Shown here piece by piece: positions 45,901-55,569 of a stretch of 64,000 nt of DNA (positions are counted from its first letter, which is position 1; the number at the start of each line of letters is the position of its first letter). The notes under the pieces are model-generated. The model saw only the letters and a program-made list of their open reading frames with translations, was not told the DNA's origin and did not search any database. This DNA comes from Blumeriella jaapii (Eukaryota > Ascomycota > Leotiomycetes > Helotiales > Drepanopezizaceae): assembly GCA_009599575.1 (NCBI GenBank), contig VWND01000072.1, forward strand, positions 62,001 through 126,000, given 5' to 3'. A program made the position numbers and the translations under genes.

Positions 45901-45931
45901 AAGCTTATTAATTGGCTCCGGGGCTTATAAT

Positions 45932-46162
45932 TGTCGTGCATAGCCGAATAATCGGTAGGAATTTTTACCGAAAGCTAGAATAAATAAATTATATGCAATA
46001 AAATATTACTTGTATTATTTTAAGTTTGACTGGCGAGCTTTCCGCAGAAAACGGAAGATTCGGGCTCGCTTAGTCAATCGCTCGGAAAAACTAGTCTTCG
46101 AGGAGGCTCGTTATCACGTAACTACGAGCCTTTCCGAGCTCCAGAAACATCTAACTACTGAA
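45932..46162 (-). repeat. 5' LTR of element M, left part
   Basis: First 231 bp of the 302-bp LTR; the other 71 bp are at 48262-48332 beyond element G. The lengths sum exactly to that of the 3' LTR. Confidence 0.93.
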
Positions 46163-46333
46163 TGTAACGGCCCGGCCTTTCGGCTGTTCGGCTTTCGGCT
46201 GTTCAGTCTTCCGTTACAGTTCTGGCGTAGCGCCAGGGGCAGGGGGGTTCTACAGTGTATATAATTCGCCCCGAGCTTCCTTCCTTTCAGCTCTCTGTCT
46301 GTATCTTAAGGGAAATATATGAGATTCGTCACA
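46163..46333 (+). repeat. 5' LTR of element G
   Basis: 171 bp with internal short repeats of TTCGGCTG. Identical in length to the 3' LTR. Confidence 0.93.
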
Positions 46334-46680
46334 CTATACAAACCCTTCGTTCGGAGTGACGTCGTATTATTAATTATTAATTATTGATTTATTAACTTTA
46401 TTAATATTGGTTCATTGATTTATTGGCTTATTAATTATTGATTATTGGTTCATTGACCCCTTTTATCGATTACAACTTTCGCCATTTTATCGTCTCCGGT
46501 GTATCCGACCTCTCGCACCATTCTACACCTACCGAAATTTATTGTTTCAGGCGCTTCCGATCAATTGCGCCACCTACCTACTTCTATTACTACGATTATT
46601 ACACCTTCTCGAACGCTACCGCCACACTAGCGTTCAGTTTAACACTTCAATACGACTACTCCCACCGATAACTTAGTACT

Positions 46681-48036
46681 TCCGACCCAAAAGCACCTCC
46701 GACAGCTACTACAGCAACAACCTCCCCTTTGTTCTTTCGCTTCTAGACTAGCTACGTTATAGCTATATCTACACCACTTCCTAAAGGCTCTGCCAATTCT
46801 AGTTCTATTCAATTGCAAATGCAACAGCGCATTCTAGAACTCGAGCAGCAGCTTGAAAACCTCGATACACGAATCGACGATCTGACCGAAAATCGTCGGC
46901 CCAGGCCGTATTTACCCGATCCTGTCAAGTTTGATAAAACCAAATGAGATACATAGTACCCCTTAATTAAAGCCAAATTACGAGTCGACGGCCAGTCAAT
47001 CGGCAACGCCACCGCCCAATTCTACTACGTCTTTGCAAATCTCGAAAACAACTGCCAATCGCTAGTCCTACCCCTGCTTTCTTCGGCCGAATCACATCAA
47101 TCTTGGAATTATCATACTTTACTCGAAGAACTGCGCCGAATGTACGATAACCCGAATAAGATTCAGAAGGCAAAAGACCGACTACTAGCGTGCAAACAAG
47201 GTTCCAGCTCTTTGCAGATTTATATTGCGACCTTTCAGCGTTTATTACACGAAAGTCGTATTGATTGGAATAACGTAGCCAAAATCGTCGCATTTCGGAA
47301 CGGTTTAGCCGACCCGGTAAAAAGGCTACTCCGGGGCCATATGGACCTTCCTACCACTTGGATTGCATACGTTGCATTTTTACAGCGTTTAGTTGATTCG
47401 GATTCCCGATCAGCCAATTTCGGCCCTTCCAGTTTCGGCCCCTCTTTTTCTTTTCCTTCGGGCCAGCCCGGTCCTAGCATCCCTCGAAACGCCCCTCGAA
47501 ATAACCCTCTTAGAATAGTCGGTATGCGTACGAATACACCGACCCGCCGGCTGACATACGACGCTAGCGACCCGATGAATATAACCCAAATCGAGGAACA
47601 AAAGAAGCTCGAACGCATTAACGAATTAAGAGCAATCGAGGTTTTAAAGGCGATTAACAAAGACGAAACCTTAACCTTGGACCAAAAATACCCAGTTTTA
47701 CCAAAGGCTCCTACCTCGTCGATAGCTCAAAAAAAAGACTGGCGTCGTGCAGGCTGTTGCACTAGATGCGGCGGTACAAATCACTGGATTGCGGGCTGCA
47801 AATTCAGACCCGCCATACTTCGCGACGTTTTAAGACGAAAGCAAATGGCTGCAATCGGTTTGTACGGCGACGAAGATGAGGCTGAAATCGAAGCTGCACT
47901 GGCTGAGGAGTTTTCGGACGGTTCGGAATGGGGGTTTTCAGTAGTGGTTTTCTTTCATTTTTACACTCCTTTATTTTTTGATTGCAATTGCAGTCGTTCG
48001 TTCATTTCATTTCGGTGTGCCGAACCTTCGGTATAA
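46681..48036 (+). pseudogene. Gag-like protein of element G (898-bp open C-terminal part 47140-48036)
   Basis: The frame is read from the Thr/Pro-rich start near 46681, a coiled-coil-like QQRILELEQQLENLD at about 46825-46870, the capsid start RPYLPDPVKFDKTK, and then MYDNPNKIQKAKDRLLACKQ at 47140 onward. A CCHC knuckle follows: C-TR-C-GGTN-H-WIAG-C at about 47758-47802. It ends at TAA 48034-48036. Nonsense codons at 46744 (TAG), 46945 (TGA) and 46954 (TAG) replace expected Gln/Trp codons, typical of RIP. From 47140 it is open for 298 codons. It would form virus-like particles that package element RNA. Minus-strand frames at 46967-47660 are antisense. Confidence 0.82.
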
Positions 48037-48069
48037 TTTTCTGTACAGTCAGCTGGAGGCCAGCTTTTT

Positions 48070-48085
48070 TCGGAGGGGGGGGTAG
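48070..48085 (+). promoter_or_regulatory. Polypurine tract of element G
   Basis: TCGGAGGGGGGGGTAG directly abuts the 3' LTR. It resembles the tracts of F and I. Confidence 0.8.
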
Positions 48086-48256
48086 TGTAACGGCCCGGCC
48101 TTTCGGCTGTTCGGCTTTCGGCTGTTCAGTCTTCCGTTACAGTTCTGGCGTAGCGCCAGGGGCAGGGGGGTTCTACAGTGTATATAGTTCGCCCCGAGCT
48201 TCCTTCCTTTCAGCTCTCTGTCTGTATCTTAAGGGAAATATATGAGGTTCGTCACA
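48086..48256 (+). repeat. 3' LTR of element G
   Basis: 171 bp, TGTAACGGCCCGG to GAGGTTCGTCACA, preceded by the polypurine tract. Confidence 0.93.
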
Positions 48257-48261
48257 CTGAA

Positions 48262-48332
48262 AGCGTACAGGAAGAATGAATCTGGAACAAAAGAAATGAA
48301 AGGAAATAAAAGAATGTAAATATAGCGCAACA
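48262..48332 (-). repeat. 5' LTR of element M, right part
   Basis: 71 bp ending TATAGCGCAACA, completing the LTR split by G. Followed by the M target duplication CTAAG. Confidence 0.92.
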
Positions 48333-48337
48333 CTAAG

Positions 48338-49810
48338 TTAACCTGATCTGAAAGCGCGTCGTTAGCTGTTTTACGCAGTCGACTAGCGTAAAAAACTGGG
48401 TGTACGTTTATAATATTAAAAAAGTTTAGCTTAAAAGCGTTATCGAAAATTTTGGCTACAATCTTAAAAAAGCCGTTTGTAGAATTGTCGAGCTTGCGAA
48501 AAGGCCGGAAGATCGGAAATAGACGCATATCGAATTATATATAATCGCCAACGTTAAAATCGATCGCGCGGCGAAATTTATTCGTATTTTTTTTTATTTT
48601 GTCGTAAACTTATTAAAAATGCGATTTAGCGAGATTCCAGGCATCGTAGTAACGGCGAGCGTACGCACGAGCTTCGTTTACGTTTAACTTATATAAAAAA
48701 TTGGGAAAAGGGGAAGTATCGAGCTTCCAGTTTCAATTAGTATGGAAAGTATAACCGTATACAATTTCAAAGAATGAAAAGCCATCTAGATTCTCGTAAA
48801 AAAAGATTATTTGAGCGAAGTCTATTATTAAAAGAAATTCGTTTTAATCGTTTTAATAGAAATTTACGAAGGGTCGAAAGCGTTTTTGCAAATATTAGTT
48901 GTAAATTTCGGTTTAATTATTAGTTTTAAAATAAGCGGCTATCGAAAGCTTTAATTGCGTACCGAATATTTTGTTTAATTCAGATCAGAAAATAAATTAA
49001 TATTAAAGGCTACGATCGCTAATAATATTTTTTAAAAAGCTAAAATATTTGTATACATGGAATATATACAATTTGGCGAGGCTTCGAGCGTCGATATTTT
49101 TATAACAGAAAATCGAAATAGCTTGCTTAGAAAAGCGATTTATTATTACAAATACGTTATCGTAGCCGTGTTTATTTTTATTAAAATTGCAAAAGTCTAT
49201 TATAACGTGTTTTTAAAAATGGTCAAAAACAAAAAAAGGCTAAAAAAGGCCGGAGCGCTTATTTTTTAAAATAAAACTCTTTCGATAAGCATAGCAATTG
49301 CGATAATATTATTTTACGAAAATTATTATATTTCGTTAATAATATTGGTCCGAAAGCAATTGCGTAGTTTTGCGAGCGCTAAAATAAGCGGTGGAAATCT
49401 GGTCGTGTATTTTTCGTACAAAAGCCAAACGAAAATAATCGACGTTTAGTATTATTAAACGATCGTAATATAATAGCAGATCGCGTTTAAATATATACGA
49501 AAACGAAATATTATTATCGTCGTTTTTTTTCGTAGCGTTTCGTACAGCTTTTTTTCGAAGGGTTATTAGACTATTAGCTGTGCGATTAGCGTAGAAAATT
49601 TGATTAATAATACGAAATGCGGAAAAGAAATTAGCTATTTCAACGATAAAAACAGCTGTTTCGAAGGCCGTGAAAAATCGAAGTTTTTTAATTAAAAGTC
49701 GGTGATCGATCTGATTTGTTCGAAAAAGGATTTGCAGGCGCTAAATGCGTTTAAAAAAGTTTTGGCGGTCGAATTCGCTCGTACGACGCGTTAATACGTC
49801 AGTCAGAAAG
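48338..49810 (-). pseudogene. Integrase, family 2 copy F
   Basis: The minus-strand C-terminal block (within 48229-48528) reads MRLFPIFRPFRKL, FDNAFKLNFFNII, NVHPVFYASRLRK and NDALSDQVN, the post-core module of this family. Core remnants run through 48800-49520 and the zinc-binding N-terminus lies near 49480-49760 (KRDLLLY, FVRKIHDQ equivalents as in K). The 49057-49269 plus-strand stretch is antisense. Confidence 0.72.
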
Positions 49811-50210
49811 TTGTGTTTATTTGTTTATACGTAATAAAAAAATTGTAATCGGCGAAAAGCTCGGCCCAGCGTATTTATCGAGCGTTTAAAAGTTTAAAGG
49901 TTATAAAGTATTTTAAAGCTTTGTGATTAATAATAATTTTAATCTAATAAATTAAACTAGCTAATTTAATACGAAAATTGCTTAAAAATCTTACGATTGC
50001 GAATATTTTTTTGTCGTATACGACGTAGTTTAGCTTTGCGAAAGCTATAGTTTTGCTAAAATAAGCGATTAAAAACTAGTCGTCGCTATAGAATTGCGAA
50101 AGCATAAAAACTATTACGCCGTCGAAAGCGTTAGTTTTTAATATGCAAAAAAGGTTTTACCTGTAATATTATAAAACTGGTGTAATAATAAAAGCTAGTA
50201 TAAGAAGGTC
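49811..50210 (-). pseudogene. RNase H, family 2 copy F
   Basis: Minus-strand KTNAFDGVIVFML near 50105-50145 (first Asp of RNase H) is followed by IAYFSKTIAFAKLNYVVYDKKIFAIV equivalents near 49960-50060 and TNHKALKYF near 49900. Same order as H (57030-57310) and K (62100-62401). Confidence 0.7.
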
Positions 50211-51344
50211 GAAATTTTTTTAATATTCAAAAATGAAATTAAAAAAAACGTTAGCTTTAATTAAATAAATCAAAAGTTTTGCAATTATATCGTAGTTTCG
50301 AATAAAACGTCGGTAAAAGTTATAAAAACTAAAAAAGTTTTATACATCTTTTATAGTAGTAGAAAGCTTCTAGTAGGCGATTACGAAAACTTTTTTTGAA
50401 TTTACTTCTAAGCTTTTAATCGAAATAATAAAGCTTAAATAACGGGTCCGAATAACGTTGAATTCAGATTTTCGAATATCGGCCTGTAATCCAGCGTTAG
50501 CAAGCTTTTAAAGTATTTTGCGAACGTATATAGCGTGTTTCAAAAAGTCGAACGAATAAATAAAAATATTATTTAGATATGCAATACAAAAATCGTTTAA
50601 ATAATCGAAAAAAACGTCGTTTATATAGCGTTGATAAATTGCGGGTTTATTAGTAAGGCTAAAAGATAGCATTTTGTATTTATAGGCGTCGTAACGCGTA
50701 CAAAACGTCGTTAGTTTTTTATTAGCGGAGTTTATTCGAATTTTATAAAAGGTTTAACGAATATCAAATTTCGTAAAAATTCGCGCTTCCGAAAAACGAA
50801 CAAAAGTCTTATCGATAAAAAGGAAGAGGTAACGATTTTTACGGATAATATTATTAAAAATTCGATAATCGATATAAAAACGTAATAAACCGTCGGGTTT
50901 TTTAGCGAAAAGTATTAGAACAGCGAAAAGAGCGGTAAAAAGTTCGATAAAGTTTTTGTTAAAATTGTTTTGCAAATAAGTTTTAATAATCTCGAGCTTT
51001 AAAATCGATATTTTATACAAAAAAGTATATTTCAGCTTTTTTTTATTTATAATAAGTTCGATTTTATGGTCGTAAGGCCGGTAAGAGGCTAGCTCGTTAC
51101 TGGCGGCTTTAGAAAACACGTGTTCGAAGTTTTTGTATTCCGGGGGGAAAGATTCGAAAAAGGTTTATTCGAAGTTAATTCTGCTAAGCTGGTTGAAAAA
51201 GTCGAAATCGATATTTTATTAATTTTGAAACGTTCGAAAAAATTATGAAATTAGATTTTAAAAAAAGTGTTATACGTAAGGTCGTTTAGTATTCTGTCGA
51301 TTTCGTACAGGAAGATTGAAAATACTTCAATTGCTTTTTTTCTG
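50211..51344 (-). pseudogene. Reverse transcriptase, family 2 copy F (open 121 codons at 50754-51119)
   Basis: The open part reads MFSKAASNELASYRPYDHKI, FAKKPDGLLRFYIDYRIFNN and FARIFTKFDIR-like residues, the first half of Ty3 RT with the D of the LDxR motif kept. The palm motif is YLNN (from YLDD) near 50565-50596. Interrupted 5' of the domain by element I at 51350. Confidence 0.8.
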
Positions 51345-51349
51345 GAAAT

Positions 51350-51553
51350 TGTGACGACACGTATGCTGGAGAACAGGTAGGCGAAGGGCTTAGAATATCA
51401 AGGTGCAGAACCTGGAAGAGGTTCTGCTGGAAGAAGCTATATACATATGGGTTTAAGGTTCGGCAAGGGCCGGAAGGCCGAAGGGCCGAGGGCCAAGGGG
51501 CCAAGGGCCGGGAAGCCGAAGGGCCGAGGGGCCGAACGGGCCACGTCGTCACA
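51350..51553 (-). repeat. 3' LTR of element I, GGCC-rich
   Basis: 204 bp, TGTGACGACACGTATGC to CCACGTCGTCACA, with about 90 bp of degenerate GGGCCGA/GGGCCAA repeats at 51464-51543. The 51286-51552 open frame is only a by-product of this repeat. Confidence 0.93.
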
Positions 51554-51575
51554 TTACCCCTCCGTCCGAAAAAGA
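51554..51575 (-). promoter_or_regulatory. Polypurine tract of element I
   Basis: Minus strand TTTTTCGGACGGAGGGGTAA abuts the 3' LTR. Nearly the same as the tract of F. Confidence 0.78.
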
Positions 51576-51694
51576 ACGGAGTTATAGCGTAGTGAACGTT
51601 CGCCCTCGAACGTAGAAATCAATCCAAAATTGTAATACAGCTCTCGCATACGTCCTTTTGCAAGCCATTTTGCATATAAGTCGCTATTTACTCC

Positions 51695-52400
51695 TTAACT
51701 AACCCTATCGATAACAAAATTCATTTGCTCGGCTTGGTTTAATATCAGGCCCTCCATATTACGCGTTACATCGATGATTTCCTGCAAAAAAGGGGTATAA
51801 TCGCGTTCCGGCGCTGGCGCTGGTGGTGGAGGTGGGGGCTTTGCAGCTAATTTGTCGTATATTAATACCGAAAGTCGAGTTAATTTGGCTTGATAGTCGG
51901 CTAAGGTAGAAACAGAAGTGAAAGGGGTGGCAGGAGCCTTATGTCGACTAGTAATAGCTTTAACCAAATTCCGCGTACACGTATCGAGGCTGCGCGTATA
52001 CTGGTGTTTCGCGTTTATAAGGTTTTGCAGCCAAAAGGCTAGTCGAATAACGGCAGGCTTTATCAGAACAGCTATATCGAAAGAAAACGTCGAAATACTG
52101 AAAAGGAAGGCGCGTATTCGAAGAAATCGGTCGAGTAGCTGATTCGGTCGGAACGCTTAATAAAAAGGTCCGAATTTGCCGGTTTGTAAATAGTATCTCG
52201 GTGTTTAGCGGAAATGGTGCAGGGGGAGGGGTAAATTGCCGGAAAAATCGTCGGCCTTCTCGCGGAGTTTTTACCGCAGCGTGCTCGGGCGAGGAAAATT
52301 AGCTGAATTTTAGTAGGCTCGAAGAAGTTTTAATCGATAAGAGTTTCAAAAGTGGTGTAACGTTTGCTGCAAAGGCTGGCTACAGCGAAAAGCGGTGTGG
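51695..52400 (-). pseudogene. Gag-like or unknown protein of element I
   Basis: Minus-strand frame of about 235 codons. Uninterrupted part 51695-51967 contains TPFTSVSTLADYQAKLTRLS, a Pro run (KPPPPPPAPAP) and ILNQAEQMNFVIDRVS. Upstream the same frame reads FWLQNLINAKHQYTRSL, GKFGPFYQAFRP and REKADDFSGNLPLPLHHF. It is broken by at least five TAA/TGA codons, each explained by CAA or TGG mutation. There is no start codon in the visible part and no known domain. Position suggests a Gag-like or packaging role, but this is inference. Confidence 0.55.
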
Positions 52401-52491
52401 CGGCGTCGCAGTAAAAAGGTTACAAACGCCGAAGTAATCTGAAAAATAAAGATGTAGCTTCGAGGCTGAAAAGGGTTTGATTTTGATATAA

Positions 52492-52695
52492 TGTAACGAC
52501 ACGTATGCTAGAGAACAGGTAGGCGAAGGGCTTAGAATATCAAGGTGCAGAACCTGGAAGAGGTTCTGCTGGAAGAAGCTATATACATATGGGTTTAAGG
52601 TTCGGCAAGGGCCGGAAGGCCGAAGGGCCGAGGGCCAAGGGGCCAAGGGCCGGGAAGCCGAAGGGCCGAGGGGCCGAACGGGCCACGTCGTCACA
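52492..52695 (-). repeat. 5' LTR of element I
   Basis: 204 bp, TGTAACGACACG to GGCCACGTCGTCACA, with the same GGCC-rich array at 52606-52685. Confidence 0.93.
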
Positions 52696-52700
52696 GAAAT

Positions 52701-53379
52701 CAGCTTAAAAGTGTATGCAATAATCTGGCAGATGGAAATTGGGTAAGCAGTAAATTAAAAGATTCGTTTTCGAATTAGTCGTTTGGAAAGTTCAGAAGAA
52801 GGTTGCTTATCTGAATTATCGATTATATTAAGCTGAAAGGCTATCGCGGCGAAAGCTTTTTTTCGGTTTTTAATATAATTGTTTTTCGTAAAACGAGGAA
52901 GCTGTTTTGACGAAAGGAAAAAAGAAAAAAAAGAAATAACAGAAGAGGGATCGTCAGCCTAAAAAGGTAATAATGTGATTTTTTATATTATTCTATTAGC
53001 GTCGCTATCGAAATTGGCATCGCGAATGAAATTCGATTTTTTCGCGCTTCGCACAGCGTCGTAGGTCTGCTATAATTAATTAAAGTTTTTATTACGTTTC
53101 ACAGCGTCGTTTTGATGGCGAAATTGAATTTTTCGGAGATATAAATAAAAAATTTTAATATAACGAACGTAAAAAACTGTAAAAAGGTAAAACTTCGGCC
53201 AATAAAGCTTGCGTTTATTACAGTTTAATAAAACTTAGTGTTCGGCCAACCAAGCTTTTTTTAGAATTATATTATAATTTCCGAGATTGATAATTAAAAA
53301 AAAAGTAAACGATTGTATTCGGTTGTTAATAATAAGATTAAAAAGCGTAAAATATATAATTAAATAGCCACGAGTTTTA
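52701..53379 (-). pseudogene. PR-RT linker of pol, family 2 copy F
   Basis: Continues pol upstream of element I (NAANQLL-independent region). Reads WLAEH, LLNCNKRKLYWPKFY and SAKKSNFI in related copies, then the 33-bp palindrome at 52995-53027 and a Lys/Pro-rich segment. No catalytic motif. Confidence 0.55.
52995..53027 (-). repeat. 33-bp palindromic repeat, family 2 copy F
   Basis: Plus text arms ATTAGCGTCGC and GCATCGCGAAT, loop TATCGAAATTG. Confidence 0.87.
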
Positions 53380-53604
53380 TTATATTTTTTTATAGAAAAA
53401 AAAGCCGGAAAAGATTAAATTAAAAGTTTTAAAAAAAAAAAAGGATTTGATCAGCGCCGAATCGATTAACGTATAATCGTTCGCTTTAGAATCGGCGAGC
53501 GCTTTTATTTTGTACGAAAAACCATTTTTGATAAATATAACGAAAATTATTAATAAATCGCTATTAAAAAGCTTTCGAATATTAAAATAACGCATATCGC
53601 GCAA
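53380..53604 (-). CDS. Aspartic protease region, family 2 copy F (open 74 codons)
   Basis: MRDMRYFNIRKLFNSDLL, then KIKALADSKANDYTLIDSALI. This is the least damaged family 2 active site, ADSKAN for ADSGAN, so only Gly is changed. Located between gag and RT. Confidence 0.7.
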   Translation of the reverse strand: MRDMRYFNIRKLFNSDLLIIFVIFIKNGFSYKIKALADSKANDYTLIDSALIKSFFFFKTFNLIFSGFFFYKKI

Positions 53605-53739
53605 TACGCTTAAAAAAAAAGCTTTGCTTAGGCCTGGGCGTTTTTCCGATTGGCGGAAAAGCTTTTAATTTTCTTATATGCGTTTTGAAAATCGTTTGGA
53701 AAAGGGTTTTCGTTTTTATTATTATTATCAAAGGGCGAA

Positions 53740-54830
53740 TTTTCGGCCGGTTCGATCTCGTTTATATTTATTAATTTGAAAAGGCTTTTGGATAGAACCG
53801 AGAATCGGCCCGTAAAAGGTCGTACAGATTAGCTTCGAACTTTCTGATATAAAATAAAAAACGAACGTTATCGTTGGTCCGATCGAAAAGAAAAAACGCC
53901 AAAAGGGGCGTTTTGGCGTGAAGAAAAAAAAAGAATAGCAAAGGGCTGAAAAAGGGCTTGTGAAGCATTTGAACGACTTTCGTACGTACGATTTGACTCG
54001 TAATACGCTTTGGTTAAAAATTTACCATTTTAATAAATAGTAGATTTAATAAAAAAGCGATTCGCGTATAAAATTCGTTTAGCTAATTGATTTTGTTTTT
54101 TTTGTCGGACGGCGGTAAGCCAATTTTTGAAAGTTATTATACGCGCTTATTTCAAATACAGCTTTTTCGTAAACGCTTTAGTATTTTATCGCGGAAAGCG
54201 TTTCGAAGCTGTTTGTTAGTTCGTATTTGAGCGTTTGCTGCGAAAATGGAAAATCGCAGATAAAATCGCTAAAAATCGTCGTGCGTATTTATTGCAAGCA
54301 TTTTAAATTTGTTTTCGGCTTTCTGAACGTCGGAAAAGTCGGCCAAAAAATCGGCGATTTTTTTTATTAATTTTTCGAAAAGTGTAAGATCGGAACGGTT
54401 TAAAATACGCGGAATGAGGAATTTTTTTGCCACGCTTTCGGTCTGATCGAATATATAATTTTTGCGAAATCGATCGCTAGCGAAATAATCGTGGTAGAAT
54501 TCGAAGTTGTCGAAAACTTTAGTTTTTTAATAGCGTGCTTTATAATTTTTATTATTATTTAATTTAAATTTAAAATTCGGAACGCGTTTTATACGAGCTA
54601 GTCGAGAATCAGCAAATAAATAAAAGCTATAGCGTTTAAAAAGCGCGCTAAAATCTTGGCCGTTATAAAAAGATTTAAAAAAAGTTCGCGAAAAGCGTAA
54701 AAGTTGATTTGCAGCGTTTATTAATTGAAATAAAACGTTGCGAAAAGAAGCAGCAGATTCGCGATTAGCAAAAGCACGTTCGATAAATTTTACCAAACGC
54801 TCTGATTAAAAGGTCTGTCGCAATCGTATA
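53740..54830 (-). pseudogene. gag, family 2 copy F
   Basis: Open parts at 54527-54796 (VKFIERAFANRESAASF, NAANQLLRFSRTFFKSFYN, KRYSFYLFADSRL) and 53771-53968 (FFLHAKTPLLAFFLFDRTND, EANLYDLLRADSRF). Between them lie FDNFEFYHDYF and LADFSDVQKAENKFKML. It sits at the gag position and precedes PR; no CCHC knuckle was found. Confidence 0.55.
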
Positions 54831-55235
54831 ATTTCCAGAAGTTGTCGTTTACGCTTTTGCGCTTTTTTCAGTTAATTTTACAAGAGTTTCAACTGAATGC
54901 TTTCAGCGCTAGGCTGCAAAAAAAAAGTGGCAAGCGAAATGGTTAGCGCTTTGCTTTTTCTTTTATTCTTTTTTTCGGGGGGAGGACTGTTTTTCAGAAA
55001 AAGAAGCTTTTGAAAAAAGCTGCTTCTTCGCTAATTAAAAAGAAAAAGATTGAGATATAATAGCAAAAGCTGAAAAGCTCTGCTGAAAAAAAGATCGTTG
55101 AATAAAAGCTATTTTTCGCAAAATGCGGAAATAGGCCTTTTTACGACCGATCGATTATTTTGGTATGACCCGTAAGAAATTCGAAGGAAAAAATAATTTA
55201 CGCCGTCGCTAGCGTAGAAAAAAAGTTGTTAATAA
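54831..55235 (-). other. 5' leader of family 2 copy F
   Basis: About 400 bp between gag and 5' LTR, with A/G-rich tracts; no gene. The equivalent in K is 58357-58750. Confidence 0.5.
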
Positions 55236-55560
55236 TATAACGATTTAATCAATCGAAGGGCTGAAAGATTAATTAATTAATCGCCGTGTTTATATAATAT
55301 AAAAAACGAGCTTTTAGTTTTGTAATAAAAATATTTATTTAAAATTAACAATTGCAAAAAGCAGAAGTTGCTAAAAAAAAAAAGTTTTATATATATAAAT
55401 AGTTTCCACAGTTAATAGAAAGACCCATCAGGAGACCAGGGAGCTTGCAGCTATACGTAGTTGCTGAGAAGCTTGCAGCTATACGTAGTTGCTGGGAAGC
55501 TTGCAGCTATACGTAGTTGCTGGGGTGACACGAGAGGTGGCAACAGAGTGAATCGTCACA
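55236..55560 (-). repeat. 5' LTR of family 2 copy F
   Basis: 325 bp. The left half (55236-55400) is strongly RIPed relative to the 3' LTR, while the right half, containing three 28-bp units, is almost unmutated. Followed by CCCAA. Confidence 0.93.
55439..55522. repeat. 28-bp minisatellite in the F 5' LTR (three units)
   Basis: Units at 55439-55466, 55467-55494 and 55495-55522; the same array as in the 3' LTR of F. Confidence 0.92.
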
Positions 55561-55569
55561 CCCAAGCTG

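Larger units (their letters stand above)
46163..48256 (+). mobile_element. Element G, gag-only non-autonomous LTR retrotransposon (2,094 bp)
   Basis: 171-bp LTRs (46163-46333 and 48086-48256) start TGTAACGG and end TTCGTCACA; duplication CTGAA is at 46158-46162 and 48257-48261. The interior encodes only a Gag-like protein, with no PR, RT, RNase H or IN, so movement would need a helper. Mutation is light: the two LTRs are nearly identical (for example A/G at 46264 versus 48187 in TATATARTTCGCC). Confidence 0.95.
38008..48332 (-). mobile_element. Element M, Ty1/copia retrotransposon (complete, interrupted by G)
   Basis: 302-bp LTRs lie at 38008-38309 and, split by G, at 45932-46162 plus 48262-48332. 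Ends are TGTCGTGC/GCGCAACA; duplication CTAAG is at 38003-38007 and 48333-48337. The minus-strand order is gag, (protease), integrase, RT, RNase H, which is copia order, followed by an unusually long 1.6-kb segment before the 3' LTR. Net length is about 8.2 kb, long for copia. Confidence 0.94.
51350..52695 (-). mobile_element. Element I, short non-autonomous LTR retrotransposon (1,346 bp)
   Basis: 204-bp LTRs at 51350-51553 and 52492-52695, nearly identical (differences such as GTGACG/GTAACG and GCTGG/GCTAG are RIP-type). Duplication GAAAT at 51345-51349 and 52696-52700. The polypurine tract at the left interior edge fixes the minus orientation. The interior of 938 bp carries one damaged frame and no pol. 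Confidence 0.95.
37350..55560 (-). mobile_element. Family 2 Ty3/Gypsy retrotransposon, copy F (complete, interrupted by M and I)
   Basis: LTRs at 37350-37673 and 55236-55560; duplication CCCAA at 37345-37349 and 55561-55565. The minus-strand order from the right is 5' LTR, leader, gag, PR, 33-bp palindrome linker, RT, RNase H, integrase, chromodomain, PPT, 3' LTR. Removing M (38008-48332) and I (51350-52695) with one duplication each leaves about 6.5 kb, a usual Ty3 size. Confidence 0.93.

Noticed and set aside
47235..47660. 141-codon minus-strand frame (and 46967-47293, 47410-47601)
   Set aside because: Antisense to the Gag of element G, which has a CCHC knuckle and clear LTR context on the plus strand.
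51286..51552. 88-codon Pro/Ser/Arg-rich frame and its twin at 52380-52694
   Set aside because: Generated by the GGCC-rich LTR repeat of element I; starts and ends cross LTR boundaries.
54765..54800. GATTCGCGATTAGC near 54765 as a palindrome copy
   Set aside because: Second arm missing; it belongs to conserved gag codons in both F and K.
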